From a virus, in the IMG/VR virus record IMGVR_UViG_3300035698_004542, positions 1-43,954 of that record: DNA of 43,954 nt; one strand, 5' to 3'. Below are positions 15,576-22,957 of the stretch, piece after piece. A program made the translations under genes and the position numbers. How positions within the stretch are numbered: position 1 is the first letter of the stretch; every line of letters starts with the position of its first letter. Under the pieces are notes generated by a model. It saw nothing but the letters and a program-made list of their open reading frames with translations. It was not told the DNA's origin and made no database searches.

Positions 15576-15636
15576 ATAGCGCATGTAAATTGAGTTCACG
15601 AACATTATTTGCCACTTATTCTGCCACCTGGTGGTC
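15576..15636 (-). repeat. Dispersed 61-bp repeat, copy 2
   Basis: Second copy of the linker seen at 12.85 kb, again spanning the tail of one gene (RPPGGRISGK), the intergenic GTTCGTGAAC and the leader of the next gene. A third, shorter relative of the ATAGCGCRTGTAAAT part lies at about 13.75 kb, also just upstream of a ribosome site. Confidence 0.85.
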
Positions 15637-16006
15637 TATCAGGTGACATAGACTTGACCTTAATCCCTGGTTGAAAAATCAAAGTATCATCCTCATCAAT
15701 ATATACCCATTCTTTCGGCTTGCGCTTCGGTTTCTCATCATAGGGCGCAATCCAATCAAGGAACGATTCAAATGCGATCTGTAGCCACTCCCACCGGGTG
15801 AACATCTTTTGCTCTATGCGCTGGTATTCGTCTGCCAAACAGGTTAATTTATCTGCCAGTTCTTTATGCTCAAGTACATAACCGTGTAAATTCAACCTCG
15901 CAAACTGTCCACCGTTTTCTAACTTCTCTGTTATTTCATCTAGTTGAGCAGAACAGTAATTCATCTCCGATTCTATACCAGCCAATTTTCTTTCAGCAAA
16001 CATCAT
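15605..16006 (-). CDS. Hypothetical coiled-coil protein (133 aa)
   Basis: The N-terminal half is helical (MFAERKLAGIESEMNYCSAQ, LDEITEKLEN) and the middle has RWEWLQIAFESFLDWIAPYD. The C-terminus repeats the KPKRKPKEW...DRPPGGRISGK tail of the proline-rich protein about 2.7 kb downstream. The start is placed at the ATG pair after GGAGGGGGAAGGG, overlapping the upstream stop. Function unknown. Confidence 0.55.
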   Translation of the reverse strand: MMFAERKLAGIESEMNYCSAQLDEITEKLENGGQFARLNLHGYVLEHKELADKLTCLADEYQRIEQKMFTRWEWLQIAFESFLDWIAPYDEKPKRKPKEWVYIDEDDTLIFQPGIKVKSMSPDRPPGGRISGK

Positions 16007-16677
16007 CCCTTCCCCCTCCACCTTGTCGGCAACGCACATATCAACGGCTTCACGTCCCATAGCGCACAGAGAAACGCAAGATTGGCATCCTTAACCTGCT
16101 TCCGCCAGTCGCCCCACACCTCCAGTAATCGTCGTGTATCAGGACAGCGACGAACGAACATCAACCGCGTATCGTATACCGGAACCCGTAAATCTAATAT
16201 CTGTTGTTTGGTTATGTTCCTGTCGCTCTCTGAACCGCGATAGACGGCTAAATCCTTGCTGCTATACCCAATAAAAGGGACAGCAATCTGCCATCGATCT
16301 AACTCTTTAATTACTTTATCCACTTCCTCTTTTACACTTAACAAGCCTATGCCAACTGGCAATAAACCAGGACGCAAAGTAATTCCTTCACTGATGATCA
16401 CAGTGCGCGCAAATGGCAATGGGTTTTCTCGTTCTTCAGGGCGAACTTCTATATCATTGTAAACTGCTTGCAACGCGGTTGCCTTAACGCCAGCGGGCAA
16501 TGTAACGCCAACCCCGGCCAAGTTAGCAATCAAGTTGTAATCCATCACCACCGCGTCACCCTCAGCAACCCAACGCATGGCAAGATGCTTGCCAATGTCT
16601 ACCCAATCACCGGGATAGTACGTTTTCGTACTGCCGGCAAGCTCAATTTGCTTGACAGTCAATAGTTTAACCCACAT
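16003..16677 (-). CDS. Phage protein with GT-A glycosyltransferase-like C-terminus (224 aa)
   Basis: The first 45 residues (VKLLTVKQIELAGSTKTYYPGDWVDIGKHL) look like the short phage proteins placed after capsid genes. The C-terminus, DTRLMFVRRCPDTRRLLEVW then DWRKQVKDANLAFLCALWD, lines up with the acceptor-side region of the two GT-A enzymes in this window (for example GVFGYRRNERTRELMAKW and RDQASFTRLLY). No DxD motif is visible, so it may be a degenerate or non-catalytic relative. AAGGAT lies before the ATG. The function is uncertain. Confidence 0.5.
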   Translation of the reverse strand: MWVKLLTVKQIELAGSTKTYYPGDWVDIGKHLAMRWVAEGDAVVMDYNLIANLAGVGVTLPAGVKATALQAVYNDIEVRPEERENPLPFARTVIISEGITLRPGLLPVGIGLLSVKEEVDKVIKELDRWQIAVPFIGYSSKDLAVYRGSESDRNITKQQILDLRVPVYDTRLMFVRRCPDTRRLLEVWGDWRKQVKDANLAFLCALWDVKPLICALPTRWRGKG

Positions 16678-17026
16678 TATAAATCCTTATAGCGTCTTTT
16701 GGCACAGTACACTCATCATCATTTTCATTATACTTAACATCATAGAAATCTAGCCCTATCCCAACGATTTTACATATATCCCCCTTCTCAAAACCAGCTT
16801 CGTCGTACATCTTTGGGTCTCTCGCTATCACGCCAACAATATCCAACTCTTCCAAGCCTTTATTGAGATTGGCGCGACGTTGGTCTTTTTCTTTGTATGC
16901 TGTCAAGTCGGGATGCTGTTCAAATGCTGCTAAATACGATGCATAATGCACTTGCATCTCATTAAGCAGCGTCAATATCTCATCTTGCATTTCGCGGAAT
17001 TTGTCATATGGGGATTTATCGGACAT
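16667..17026 (-). CDS. Hypothetical protein (119 aa), first gene of the cargo operon
   Basis: Helical N-terminus (SPYDKFREMQDEILTLLNEM) and a beta-rich C-terminus (GDICKIVGIGLDFYDVKYNE). No family recognised. The chosen ATG follows GAGAGGCACTTG, a start region (CACTTGATGTCCGA) that is also found at the gene between the portal and protease genes. A promoter with an extended -10 lies about 25-60 nt upstream, making this the first gene of the unit that contains the glycosyltransferases. Confidence 0.6.
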   Translation of the reverse strand: MSDKSPYDKFREMQDEILTLLNEMQVHYASYLAAFEQHPDLTAYKEKDQRRANLNKGLEELDIVGVIARDPKMYDEAGFEKGDICKIVGIGLDFYDVKYNENDDECTVPKDAIRIYNVG

Positions 17027-17057
17027 CAAGTGCCTCTCTGAAGTATACATTACAGGG

Positions 17058-17085
17058 AGTATAGCACAAAACAGTGAAAATGCAA
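17058..17085 (-). promoter_or_regulatory. Sigma70-like extended -10 promoter of the cargo operon
   Basis: TATACT (5/6 of the -10 consensus) preceded by TGC (extended -10), 16 nt from TTGCAT. It fires leftward just after the terminator of the capsid unit and is about 30 nt upstream of the first cargo ORF. Confidence 0.6.
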
Positions 17086-17101
17086 AATCATGTGCGGAAT
17101 C

Positions 17102-17124
17102 AAAAAGGCAAGCCGAAACTTGCC
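17102..17124 (-). terminator. Intrinsic terminator after the capsid unit
   Basis: GGCAAG-TTTCGG-CTTGCC followed by TTTTTG on the minus strand, 45-70 nt beyond the stop of the decoration-like gene. It separates the capsid transcription unit from the cargo operon. Confidence 0.82.
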
Positions 17125-17169
17125 CCTCTGAGTTAATTGTTATAGCTGGAGGTTATGTTGATTATAACT

Positions 17170-17607
17170 CTACAGCACAATCTCATTCCAGTTGGTGACG
17201 GCTACCGGTTCATAACTGGCGACGTGACCGAGTACAAAGGCTGCGAATTCTACCGCCGCCACTGCCGGGGTCAACGTCACAAGCACCCAATTGAAACCGC
17301 CGTCAACGTCAAGCTCTTCGGTGCGCAACTCAATGCAGTTGGCGAGATCATCATCCGCCGCTGTCAGTTCAGTTGACGCTTTGCCTGCGATGGCCTTGGC
17401 GTTGCCGCCAGTGCCGGTGTCGTCTTGCGTGATAGCGCAATTAAATGTACCCGCGCCCGCAATGTCTCCAACGCTGATCATCACCACGAGGCGTTGATAT
17501 ATCTCCATATTCAACCAGCCGCTATTAACAGCGACGGTCTCCGAGTCTGCCGGAACATGCGCCAACAGATTGAACTCTTCCGTGAAGTTAGCTGTGAATG
17601 TAGTCAT
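17170..17607 (-). CDS. Probable capsid decoration/adaptor protein (145 aa)
   Basis: It lies immediately after the major capsid gene (2-nt gap). The protein is beta-rich and Ala/Thr/Asp-rich, with MTTFTANFTEEFNLLAHVPA, a central MEIYQRLVVMISVGDIAG and FNWVLVTLTPAVAAVEFAAF. Small beta-rich proteins in this slot are usually head decoration or stabilising proteins in HK97-type phages. I see no exact family, so the role rests mainly on position. Confidence 0.6.
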   Translation of the reverse strand: MTTFTANFTEEFNLLAHVPADSETVAVNSGWLNMEIYQRLVVMISVGDIAGAGTFNCAITQDDTGTGGNAKAIAGKASTELTAADDDLANCIELRTEELDVDGGFNWVLVTLTPAVAAVEFAAFVLGHVASYEPVAVTNWNEIVL

Positions 17608-17609
17608 CT

Positions 17610-18941
17610 CTATGTATCCTTATCTCCCAAAATCACGAAGGGCGAGACTTGTTGAGTTCCGTCCTGAAGAGTCAACGGAGCCGATAACCATGGTCTGCCA
17701 TCTACACGATGCACGGCGCGCCATGTGGTTTCGTCACTCTCAAACCGATTGTGCATGGATGTATCGATAGTTGTATTCTGCCGGTCTCCAATCAGATAGA
17801 AAGCCCAGTCAGCCAGGATAACGTCGCCAGCATTTCCGATAGTTGGATTTTTCTCAGTCCAAATAACGGGGAAGCCGAGCAATCTGTTGGGCGCACCTTC
17901 TACGGCGCTCCCCCAGATGAAAGACGCATTACCGGCCGGGCCGTTGAGTTGCAACATATCCGACATTAGAGATTGATTGATAAGCCATACGCCGCTGCCG
18001 GACGGGAGGAAGTTCTCTCTCATATTGCAAAGGTCAGCATATCCCACCGCCGCAGCCGCGGCGCGTGCAACTGTGATAGTAGCCGGTGCAGGAATGACCC
18101 CTAAAGGCTGCCCCGCGCCAGTACCTTGAATGAATGTGTAATCCTCCTGCCAGGATATTACGCCTGGAAAGCCCATGGGCCCCGTCAGGAACGCATCAAG
18201 CGCAATCGCGCTGTCGTCCAACAGTTCATCGGAACTGTAGGTGATCAAAGCGAGTTTATGCGCCGTCAGAGTCACTAATTTGAACTGTGGACTATCCTCG
18301 GTTTTATCAGAGGCTTCTTCTGTCCAGCGAGCATAGATGCCGCCAAACTGATGAGGTTTTCCCGCCGTTGTTCCGGTCTGATCCACAACCGGCATCTGCA
18401 TCTGGCGACGCGACATCGGTATCACCGTGGCACGATCACGCACAATCGACAACTCCGCTGCTAGTGCTCGGAGTTGCGCTTGATATTCGATTGGAACCAG
18501 AAAACCGCCGTCAGCGCCAACACGTTCCACCATTGCTTTAACGTCGCCGGGGGCGCTTGCGCTTTCATCAGCACCGCCCATGTACTGGAGACGGGGGTCA
18601 TAAAATCCTAGCCCCTGTTCCCGTACCTGCATCACCGCTTTGCAAAACTCTCCCATATGGCGAAAGCCGCTTGCGGATTGTGTCTGGCGGTCTTGTTTCA
18701 GTTTTATCTCTTCCGTTTCTTTCTGCGCTTTGAAAGCGGACATCATGTCGGCGTTGATACCCTGAAGACGGCTCGATCTCTCTGATAGAGATTTCGCTTC
18801 GATCATCAGATTTTCAGCGCGCTCAACTTCTTCAGCAGAGGCTTCAACGTTTTCTAGCAAAGAAATCGCCTCTTGCTGCTTCAGAATAGCCGCCTCCATA
18901 AACTTATCGTTGCCCTTATCGTTATCGTTATCGTTAGCCAT
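17610..18941 (-). CDS. Major capsid protein, HK97 fold
   Basis: 443 aa. Residues about 10-95 are a charged helical delta-domain that acts as internal scaffold and is normally cut off by the prohead protease. The rest is the HK97-fold shell protein: GADGGFLVPIEYQAQLRALA with RDRATVIPM, then the E-loop/P-domain region (KLVTLTAHKLALITYSSDEL), QGTGAGQPLGVI and the terminal YLIGDRQNTTIDTS. It overlaps the protease gene by 8 nt and has GAGGAG before the ATG. The N-terminus carries a short hexanucleotide repeat (NDNDND) that could vary in length. Confidence 0.93.
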   Translation of the reverse strand: MANDNDNDKGNDKFMEAAILKQQEAISLLENVEASAEEVERAENLMIEAKSLSERSSRLQGINADMMSAFKAQKETEEIKLKQDRQTQSASGFRHMGEFCKAVMQVREQGLGFYDPRLQYMGGADESASAPGDVKAMVERVGADGGFLVPIEYQAQLRALAAELSIVRDRATVIPMSRRQMQMPVVDQTGTTAGKPHQFGGIYARWTEEASDKTEDSPQFKLVTLTAHKLALITYSSDELLDDSAIALDAFLTGPMGFPGVISWQEDYTFIQGTGAGQPLGVIPAPATITVARAAAAAVGYADLCNMRENFLPSGSGVWLINQSLMSDMLQLNGPAGNASFIWGSAVEGAPNRLLGFPVIWTEKNPTIGNAGDVILADWAFYLIGDRQNTTIDTSMHNRFESDETTWRAVHRVDGRPWLSAPLTLQDGTQQVSPFVILGDKDT

Positions 18942-19881
18942 TGATTTTCTCCTCTTTTATTCTGGCTAATAGTCTTTGCCGTTTGGTTTCTGCATCTTCC
19001 TCGGCGGGCATGGAAGCCTGTGTTCCGTTGTCTGACCCGACCTGCTCAGGTGTTTCGCCATCGACCTGTTCACTCTGTAATTGCTTCACAAATCCCTGAG
19101 CAATCTCTATCAGGGACTCAAGTTTATTTATCAATTCTTTACTGTCATCATATAGCCTGACACCCCCCAATTCCGGCGTTGTGTCAGTAGAAGTTGTATC
19201 CAATTCTTGCTCAATCTGTTCTATGATTTCATCCGGGGTTTCATCAACCAGTTCAACCGGCGTTGTGTCCGCATCCGGGTCAACTGTATTGCCGTTCTGA
19301 TTCTTGACGTTAGTCGTCGCCGTCGCGCTGTTCATGGCAAATACAACCGGGCTGAATTCCCATAACCGCACCGTGCGAATGTTCCGAATCGGGCGCTCAT
19401 CATCCCCTTCGCCTTCCATCGTTACGTCAGTATCAAATGCGTCGTAACCAATACTCCACTCTGAAATCATGCCAGCTTTAATGCGGCGGAATATTTTAGC
19501 CGATTTATCAGTTGGCTCATCTAATAAAAATTGCGAGCGCGTCCATAACCCACCAGCCGCATCAGGGAATTGTGTCAATATCTCGGTAGGCAATTCCTCA
19601 CGTCCAACTTCGCGGATGTCCAGTACCTTACCGATTGCATTCTCCGCGCTCATCCAATTGTGACTGTCCAGCACACGAATTTTATTACCGCGCTCCGCAA
19701 TGGTCATGGCGAACGCGCCGGGATGTATGATGTCATCCCCATCATCTATGTTGCCCATCACGGCCACAATCGCCTCAACAATACCGGCATCATCACCCTC
19801 TTGCTTAACACTGGTGATGTACGTCGGGCAGTTTTTCTTTTCCATTCTTTCGTCTGGTGCTATTGGTTTTCTGCGTCCCAT
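18934..19881 (-). CDS. Prohead (caudovirus) protease, HK97 U35-like
   Basis: 315 aa. The serine protease core spans about residues 15-185: GNIDDGDDIIHPGAFAMTI, the catalytic His in LDSHNW (His74), the catalytic Ser in MISEWSIGY (Ser143), and the WEFSPVVFAMN strand. It cleaves the delta-domain of the capsid protein in the procapsid. The C-terminal 130 residues are a low-complexity, Asp/Thr/Glu-rich region ending in a helix, longer than in HK97 and perhaps a fused scaffold-like tail. A strong terminator stands just upstream and no clear ribosome site precedes the ATG, so expression is puzzling. Confidence 0.88.
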   Translation of the reverse strand: MGRRKPIAPDERMEKKNCPTYITSVKQEGDDAGIVEAIVAVMGNIDDGDDIIHPGAFAMTIAERGNKIRVLDSHNWMSAENAIGKVLDIREVGREELPTEILTQFPDAAGGLWTRSQFLLDEPTDKSAKIFRRIKAGMISEWSIGYDAFDTDVTMEGEGDDERPIRNIRTVRLWEFSPVVFAMNSATATTNVKNQNGNTVDPDADTTPVELVDETPDEIIEQIEQELDTTSTDTTPELGGVRLYDDSKELINKLESLIEIAQGFVKQLQSEQVDGETPEQVGSDNGTQASMPAEEDAETKRQRLLARIKEEKING

Positions 19882-19907
19882 GTTGGTATACCTATGGTTG
19901 TCTAAAC

Positions 19908-19931
19908 AAAAAAAGCGCCCCTTTAGGCGCT
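19908..19931 (-). terminator. Intrinsic terminator between the Com-like gene and the prohead protease
   Basis: AGCGCC-TAAAGG-GGCGCT followed by seven Ts on the minus strand, starting about 50 nt beyond the Com-like stop. It is one of the strongest terminator-like elements in the window and sits inside what is otherwise the head operon. Confidence 0.85.
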
Positions 19932-19981
19932 CTCGGCACTCGTAACTTAAAGTTATAATCTCTATATTGAATTTGTAACTT

Positions 19982-20182
19982 CTACTTGGTCTCGCTTGGG
20001 CCCCGGCGCTTGCCGCGTTCCGTTACCACGTCAGGGAATTCATTACTCACGTCGGTTGGATACTCTAACGTCGCGCTGCAACGAGTACACCTGATTTGTA
20101 TCTGCCCGGTTGCGGTAAATTTCAAATCGGCCTTGAATAACAACTTGTGACATACCGGACAACGTACTTCAATCTGATTCAC
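19982..20182 (-). CDS. Com-like zinc-ribbon protein (66 aa)
   Basis: IEVRCPVCHKLLFKADLKFT followed by GQIQIRCTRC is the two-CxxC zinc ribbon of the Mu Com family. In phage Mu, Com binds the mom mRNA and activates its translation. Starting at the GTG that overlaps the previous stop gives 66 aa, close to Mu Com; the longer frame runs in the shadow of the upstream gene. No mom-like DNA modification gene is visible, so here Com may act on another RNA, or mom lies elsewhere (inference). Confidence 0.72.
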   Translation of the reverse strand: MNQIEVRCPVCHKLLFKADLKFTATGQIQIRCTRCSATLEYPTDVSNEFPDVVTERGKRRGPSETK

Positions 20183-20636
20183 CTTTTGGTCTTTCCTTGC
20201 ATTTTTTACATTTCTCTTTATAGTATTCGTGAGTGTGTTCCAATATTGAGACTTCACGGTCTGTATACCCTCTACCGTTTCCAGATGATTTTGAACCTTT
20301 CGCATACCCTTCTTTGTACGCCTTTTGTTTAACGTTCTCTTGCCTCGCATACCTTAACTCTCCATCAGTAGGCGGGCGTTGTTTAATTACCAGAGTGTGC
20401 CCATCGTCAGACCCGAACTTGTATTCATTTGGCTCGTCGGACTTGATGTACTTATCGATTGATAGGCTGCAATCAAACGCTTCAGCAATGTCGTCTACTA
20501 CACCCTCTATATACCAACAAACAGACCCGCGATATACTACATCGTCGCCCTTATACAATATATACTCTAATATTGGGGCCTCTGCGTTTATCCTGTTGAA
20601 ATTAGATTCGTCAAGCATCAATAGCTGTTCGGACAT
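20169..20636 (-). CDS. Hypothetical protein (155 aa) between portal and protease genes
   Basis: No family recognised. The N-terminal half is alpha/beta (NRINAEAPILEYILYKGDDV, VCWYIEGVVDDIAEAFDCSL) and the C-terminal third is basic and helical with a possible zinc pair (EKCKKCKERPKGE). The start shares the leader CACTTGATGTCCGA with the first cargo gene at 17.0 kb. It ends overlapping the Com-like gene. Confidence 0.6.
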   Translation of the reverse strand: MSEQLLMLDESNFNRINAEAPILEYILYKGDDVVYRGSVCWYIEGVVDDIAEAFDCSLSIDKYIKSDEPNEYKFGSDDGHTLVIKQRPPTDGELRYARQENVKQKAYKEGYAKGSKSSGNGRGYTDREVSILEHTHEYYKEKCKKCKERPKGESD

Positions 20637-20707
20637 CAAGTGTCTCTCCTATACTTACAATCTATCTAAACATACTACCATATATTTTACAAACCGCGCA
20701 ACCTGTA

Positions 20708-22957
20708 TCAGGCCTCTAAACACGGCAACTCCGTACAGCGACAACGGATAGTCTCTTCGGCGCTACCGGATGGGTCGCCGGGATACATCAACTGGCTGTT
20801 CCCGACCTTAAACGCCTGTGACATCTTTATCGGACCAGGGTTGCCGCCTTCAGAATATGCGTAGTGCGCCTCTTCATGTGACAATCGTTGGCGACCATCC
20901 AATTGCGCCAGCCACTCTTTGCGCGGCACTCCCCACCGCTCAAATAACCCGTTGGCTCCGGCGTTGCTGGCGCGGATAGTCTCGGTGCGGGCTATCATCT
21001 CCGTCCGGTACGGCGGCATACGCTCCGACATCCACTCAAAATCCTCTGGGCTTTGCCCCCCTACCATCCATTGGTCAAATGTCTGCTCTAATCGATTGGA
21101 CGTTCTATCAATAGACCATCCCTCAGCTTGCGCCTGTGCCAGGATAGAATGTATACCGTTGCGGGTGGTGGGCGTGATTTCATTCTGCGCAAACGTCAGG
21201 CTATATCTTTGGAACCACGCTTCGCCCTCTATATTGCCTATGCCTTGCGCTTGCGTGCCCAGCGAGGCCGTCCAGAAATTACCAACGTCGGTCACTGTGC
21301 CAACGAACAGCGGAATGAATAACCCCTGCCAGTTCTCCGGGCTGCCCTGCGCCATGTACGCCGCGATGCCCTGCCCGATTATATCCCAACGGATAGTTGC
21401 CTTGCGCGCGTGCGCGGCTGATTTCTCCTTGCTCAATATCGCCAGCACGTTTCGCTTGTCAGCTTCAAACGCTTCCAGTACCGCTTTTTCATATCTTCGT
21501 TCCCAACTGACCGCGATATTATCAACCGCCTTGCCCAACACCTGCTTTTGTTCAGCATTCCAGCGCCCTTTGGTCTCCGGCTCAATCTCAGCGGCGGCCT
21601 CTTCAACTTCCTCTTGTTCTTCCTCAGCGGTAGGCACGTCGTCAAGCGTGCGGTCTGTATCATCTTCCGCTATCCGGTTGCCGGTTGCTATCATATTGAC
21701 GGGCATATAACTCACATCATCATCCGCCATGGGCGGGAATGACAACCCCGCCGCATCAGCCGCCACGCCTCTAGGAACGCCGCTGCCGATTAGCTTCACG
21801 AAATTATCAACCTGCTCAGTTTTGTTTGGTTGCAAGGCGGCGACTTCGGATGTATCAAATGCTACGAACTCCCCGTTTTCACCCCTTAGATAATGTTGTA
21901 AGTCCACCTCAAACAATAACAACTCCGGTGTCATGGTATTCTGCCAGAATATTTTCTGCGATTCCTGGTAGTTGCTAAAGGTGGATGATGTTAACCCAGC
22001 GGTTGTGCCAAGCAGAATGGCGGGCACTCTGAAGGCCTGGAGAATGCGCGTCTCGTTGCGCGCGTCCAACTCCGCTATTTCCATCTCAGAGAAGGTGGGA
22101 CTTAGATTGCGATACTTGCCGCCCTGGTCTAATATCATTGGCTTTGACCAGCCACGCGCCGATCCGCCGTAAAGTTCTTGATATTGCTCCCGCATTTGCG
22201 CTATGTCATCGTCTTCAAATTCCTGCTCGTACTCAAATATGGCCGTCGGGCTGATGCCCTTTTGCCAGAATACATTTAAATAATTGGTCATCATGTTATC
22301 GACGTCGGCGCTACGGGCAATCGAACTCAGCGGACTCAGACCGTAACCACGTCCCTCTAGCGGGTCACGCGGGTTCGGTCTCTTGATGTGAATCATTTCT
22401 TCCGGCGCAATTTGGAACGCTTTGTCTAACGGTTGCTCGTGCAGGTGATAGACATATCCCAAAATATTCTTAGTGCCCTTTTGCGGGACGATGAATACCC
22501 GGTCAGGGCGTAATGAAATCATTTCACTTGGCAAATTCTCGCCGGGATTAATAGGCGCGTAAATGTACACGTTGCCCGCGATGTTCAAATAAGTTACGCA
22601 TTGCTGCATGAACTCCATCATACTCTGGTGGATATTAGGACGCGCCACAAGCTGAGACAGCGGGTTGTCCAGTTCCAACGCTTCCGGCGCATTAACGCTG
22701 CCGCCATACGCCCTGAGAGGCGCTGACGATACGCTGTCGGCCTTGTACATGATGGCCGAATATATCAACGAGTTGGCGTTGAAACCTTCGTTGACATATG
22801 CTTCATAATCGATTAACTGACGCTGTACCTGGCCTTCGATGTTTTTGGGCCAATACTGCATTTTGGCCTTGCTGTTGCGTGGCTGTATTGAGCGCGACGC
22901 TAATGGTCTGCCACGTATAACATCTATTGCCAACCGTGTTCTCTGTCTTAAGTTCAT
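20708..22957 (-). CDS. Portal protein fused to a Mu gpF-like (MuF) domain
   Basis: 749 aa. Residues about 30-430 are an HK97/SPP1-type portal: NEGFNANSLIYSAIMYKADS, the SLRPDRVFIVP strand, EEMIHIKRPNP, SPLSSIARSADVDNMM and FRVPAILLGTTAGL. A Glu-rich linker follows, then a helical region and the MuF signature at the end: KEWLAQLDGRQRLSHEEAHY, MSQAFKVGNSQLMYPGDPSG and TIRCRC. Portal and MuF proteins are usually separate neighbours; here they are one chain, so the MuF part would be fixed to the portal vertex. The ATG overlaps the terminase stop (ATGA). Confidence 0.92.
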   Translation of the reverse strand: MNLRQRTRLAIDVIRGRPLASRSIQPRNSKAKMQYWPKNIEGQVQRQLIDYEAYVNEGFNANSLIYSAIMYKADSVSSAPLRAYGGSVNAPEALELDNPLSQLVARPNIHQSMMEFMQQCVTYLNIAGNVYIYAPINPGENLPSEMISLRPDRVFIVPQKGTKNILGYVYHLHEQPLDKAFQIAPEEMIHIKRPNPRDPLEGRGYGLSPLSSIARSADVDNMMTNYLNVFWQKGISPTAIFEYEQEFEDDDIAQMREQYQELYGGSARGWSKPMILDQGGKYRNLSPTFSEMEIAELDARNETRILQAFRVPAILLGTTAGLTSSTFSNYQESQKIFWQNTMTPELLLFEVDLQHYLRGENGEFVAFDTSEVAALQPNKTEQVDNFVKLIGSGVPRGVAADAAGLSFPPMADDDVSYMPVNMIATGNRIAEDDTDRTLDDVPTAEEEQEEVEEAAAEIEPETKGRWNAEQKQVLGKAVDNIAVSWERRYEKAVLEAFEADKRNVLAILSKEKSAAHARKATIRWDIIGQGIAAYMAQGSPENWQGLFIPLFVGTVTDVGNFWTASLGTQAQGIGNIEGEAWFQRYSLTFAQNEITPTTRNGIHSILAQAQAEGWSIDRTSNRLEQTFDQWMVGGQSPEDFEWMSERMPPYRTEMIARTETIRASNAGANGLFERWGVPRKEWLAQLDGRQRLSHEEAHYAYSEGGNPGPIKMSQAFKVGNSQLMYPGDPSGSAEETIRCRCTELPCLEA

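Noticed and set aside
20919-21710. Long plus-strand open frame (263 codons) opposite the portal gene
   Set aside because: It is the antisense shadow of the portal-MuF gene: no ribosome site or recognisable family, and the minus-strand frame is certain.
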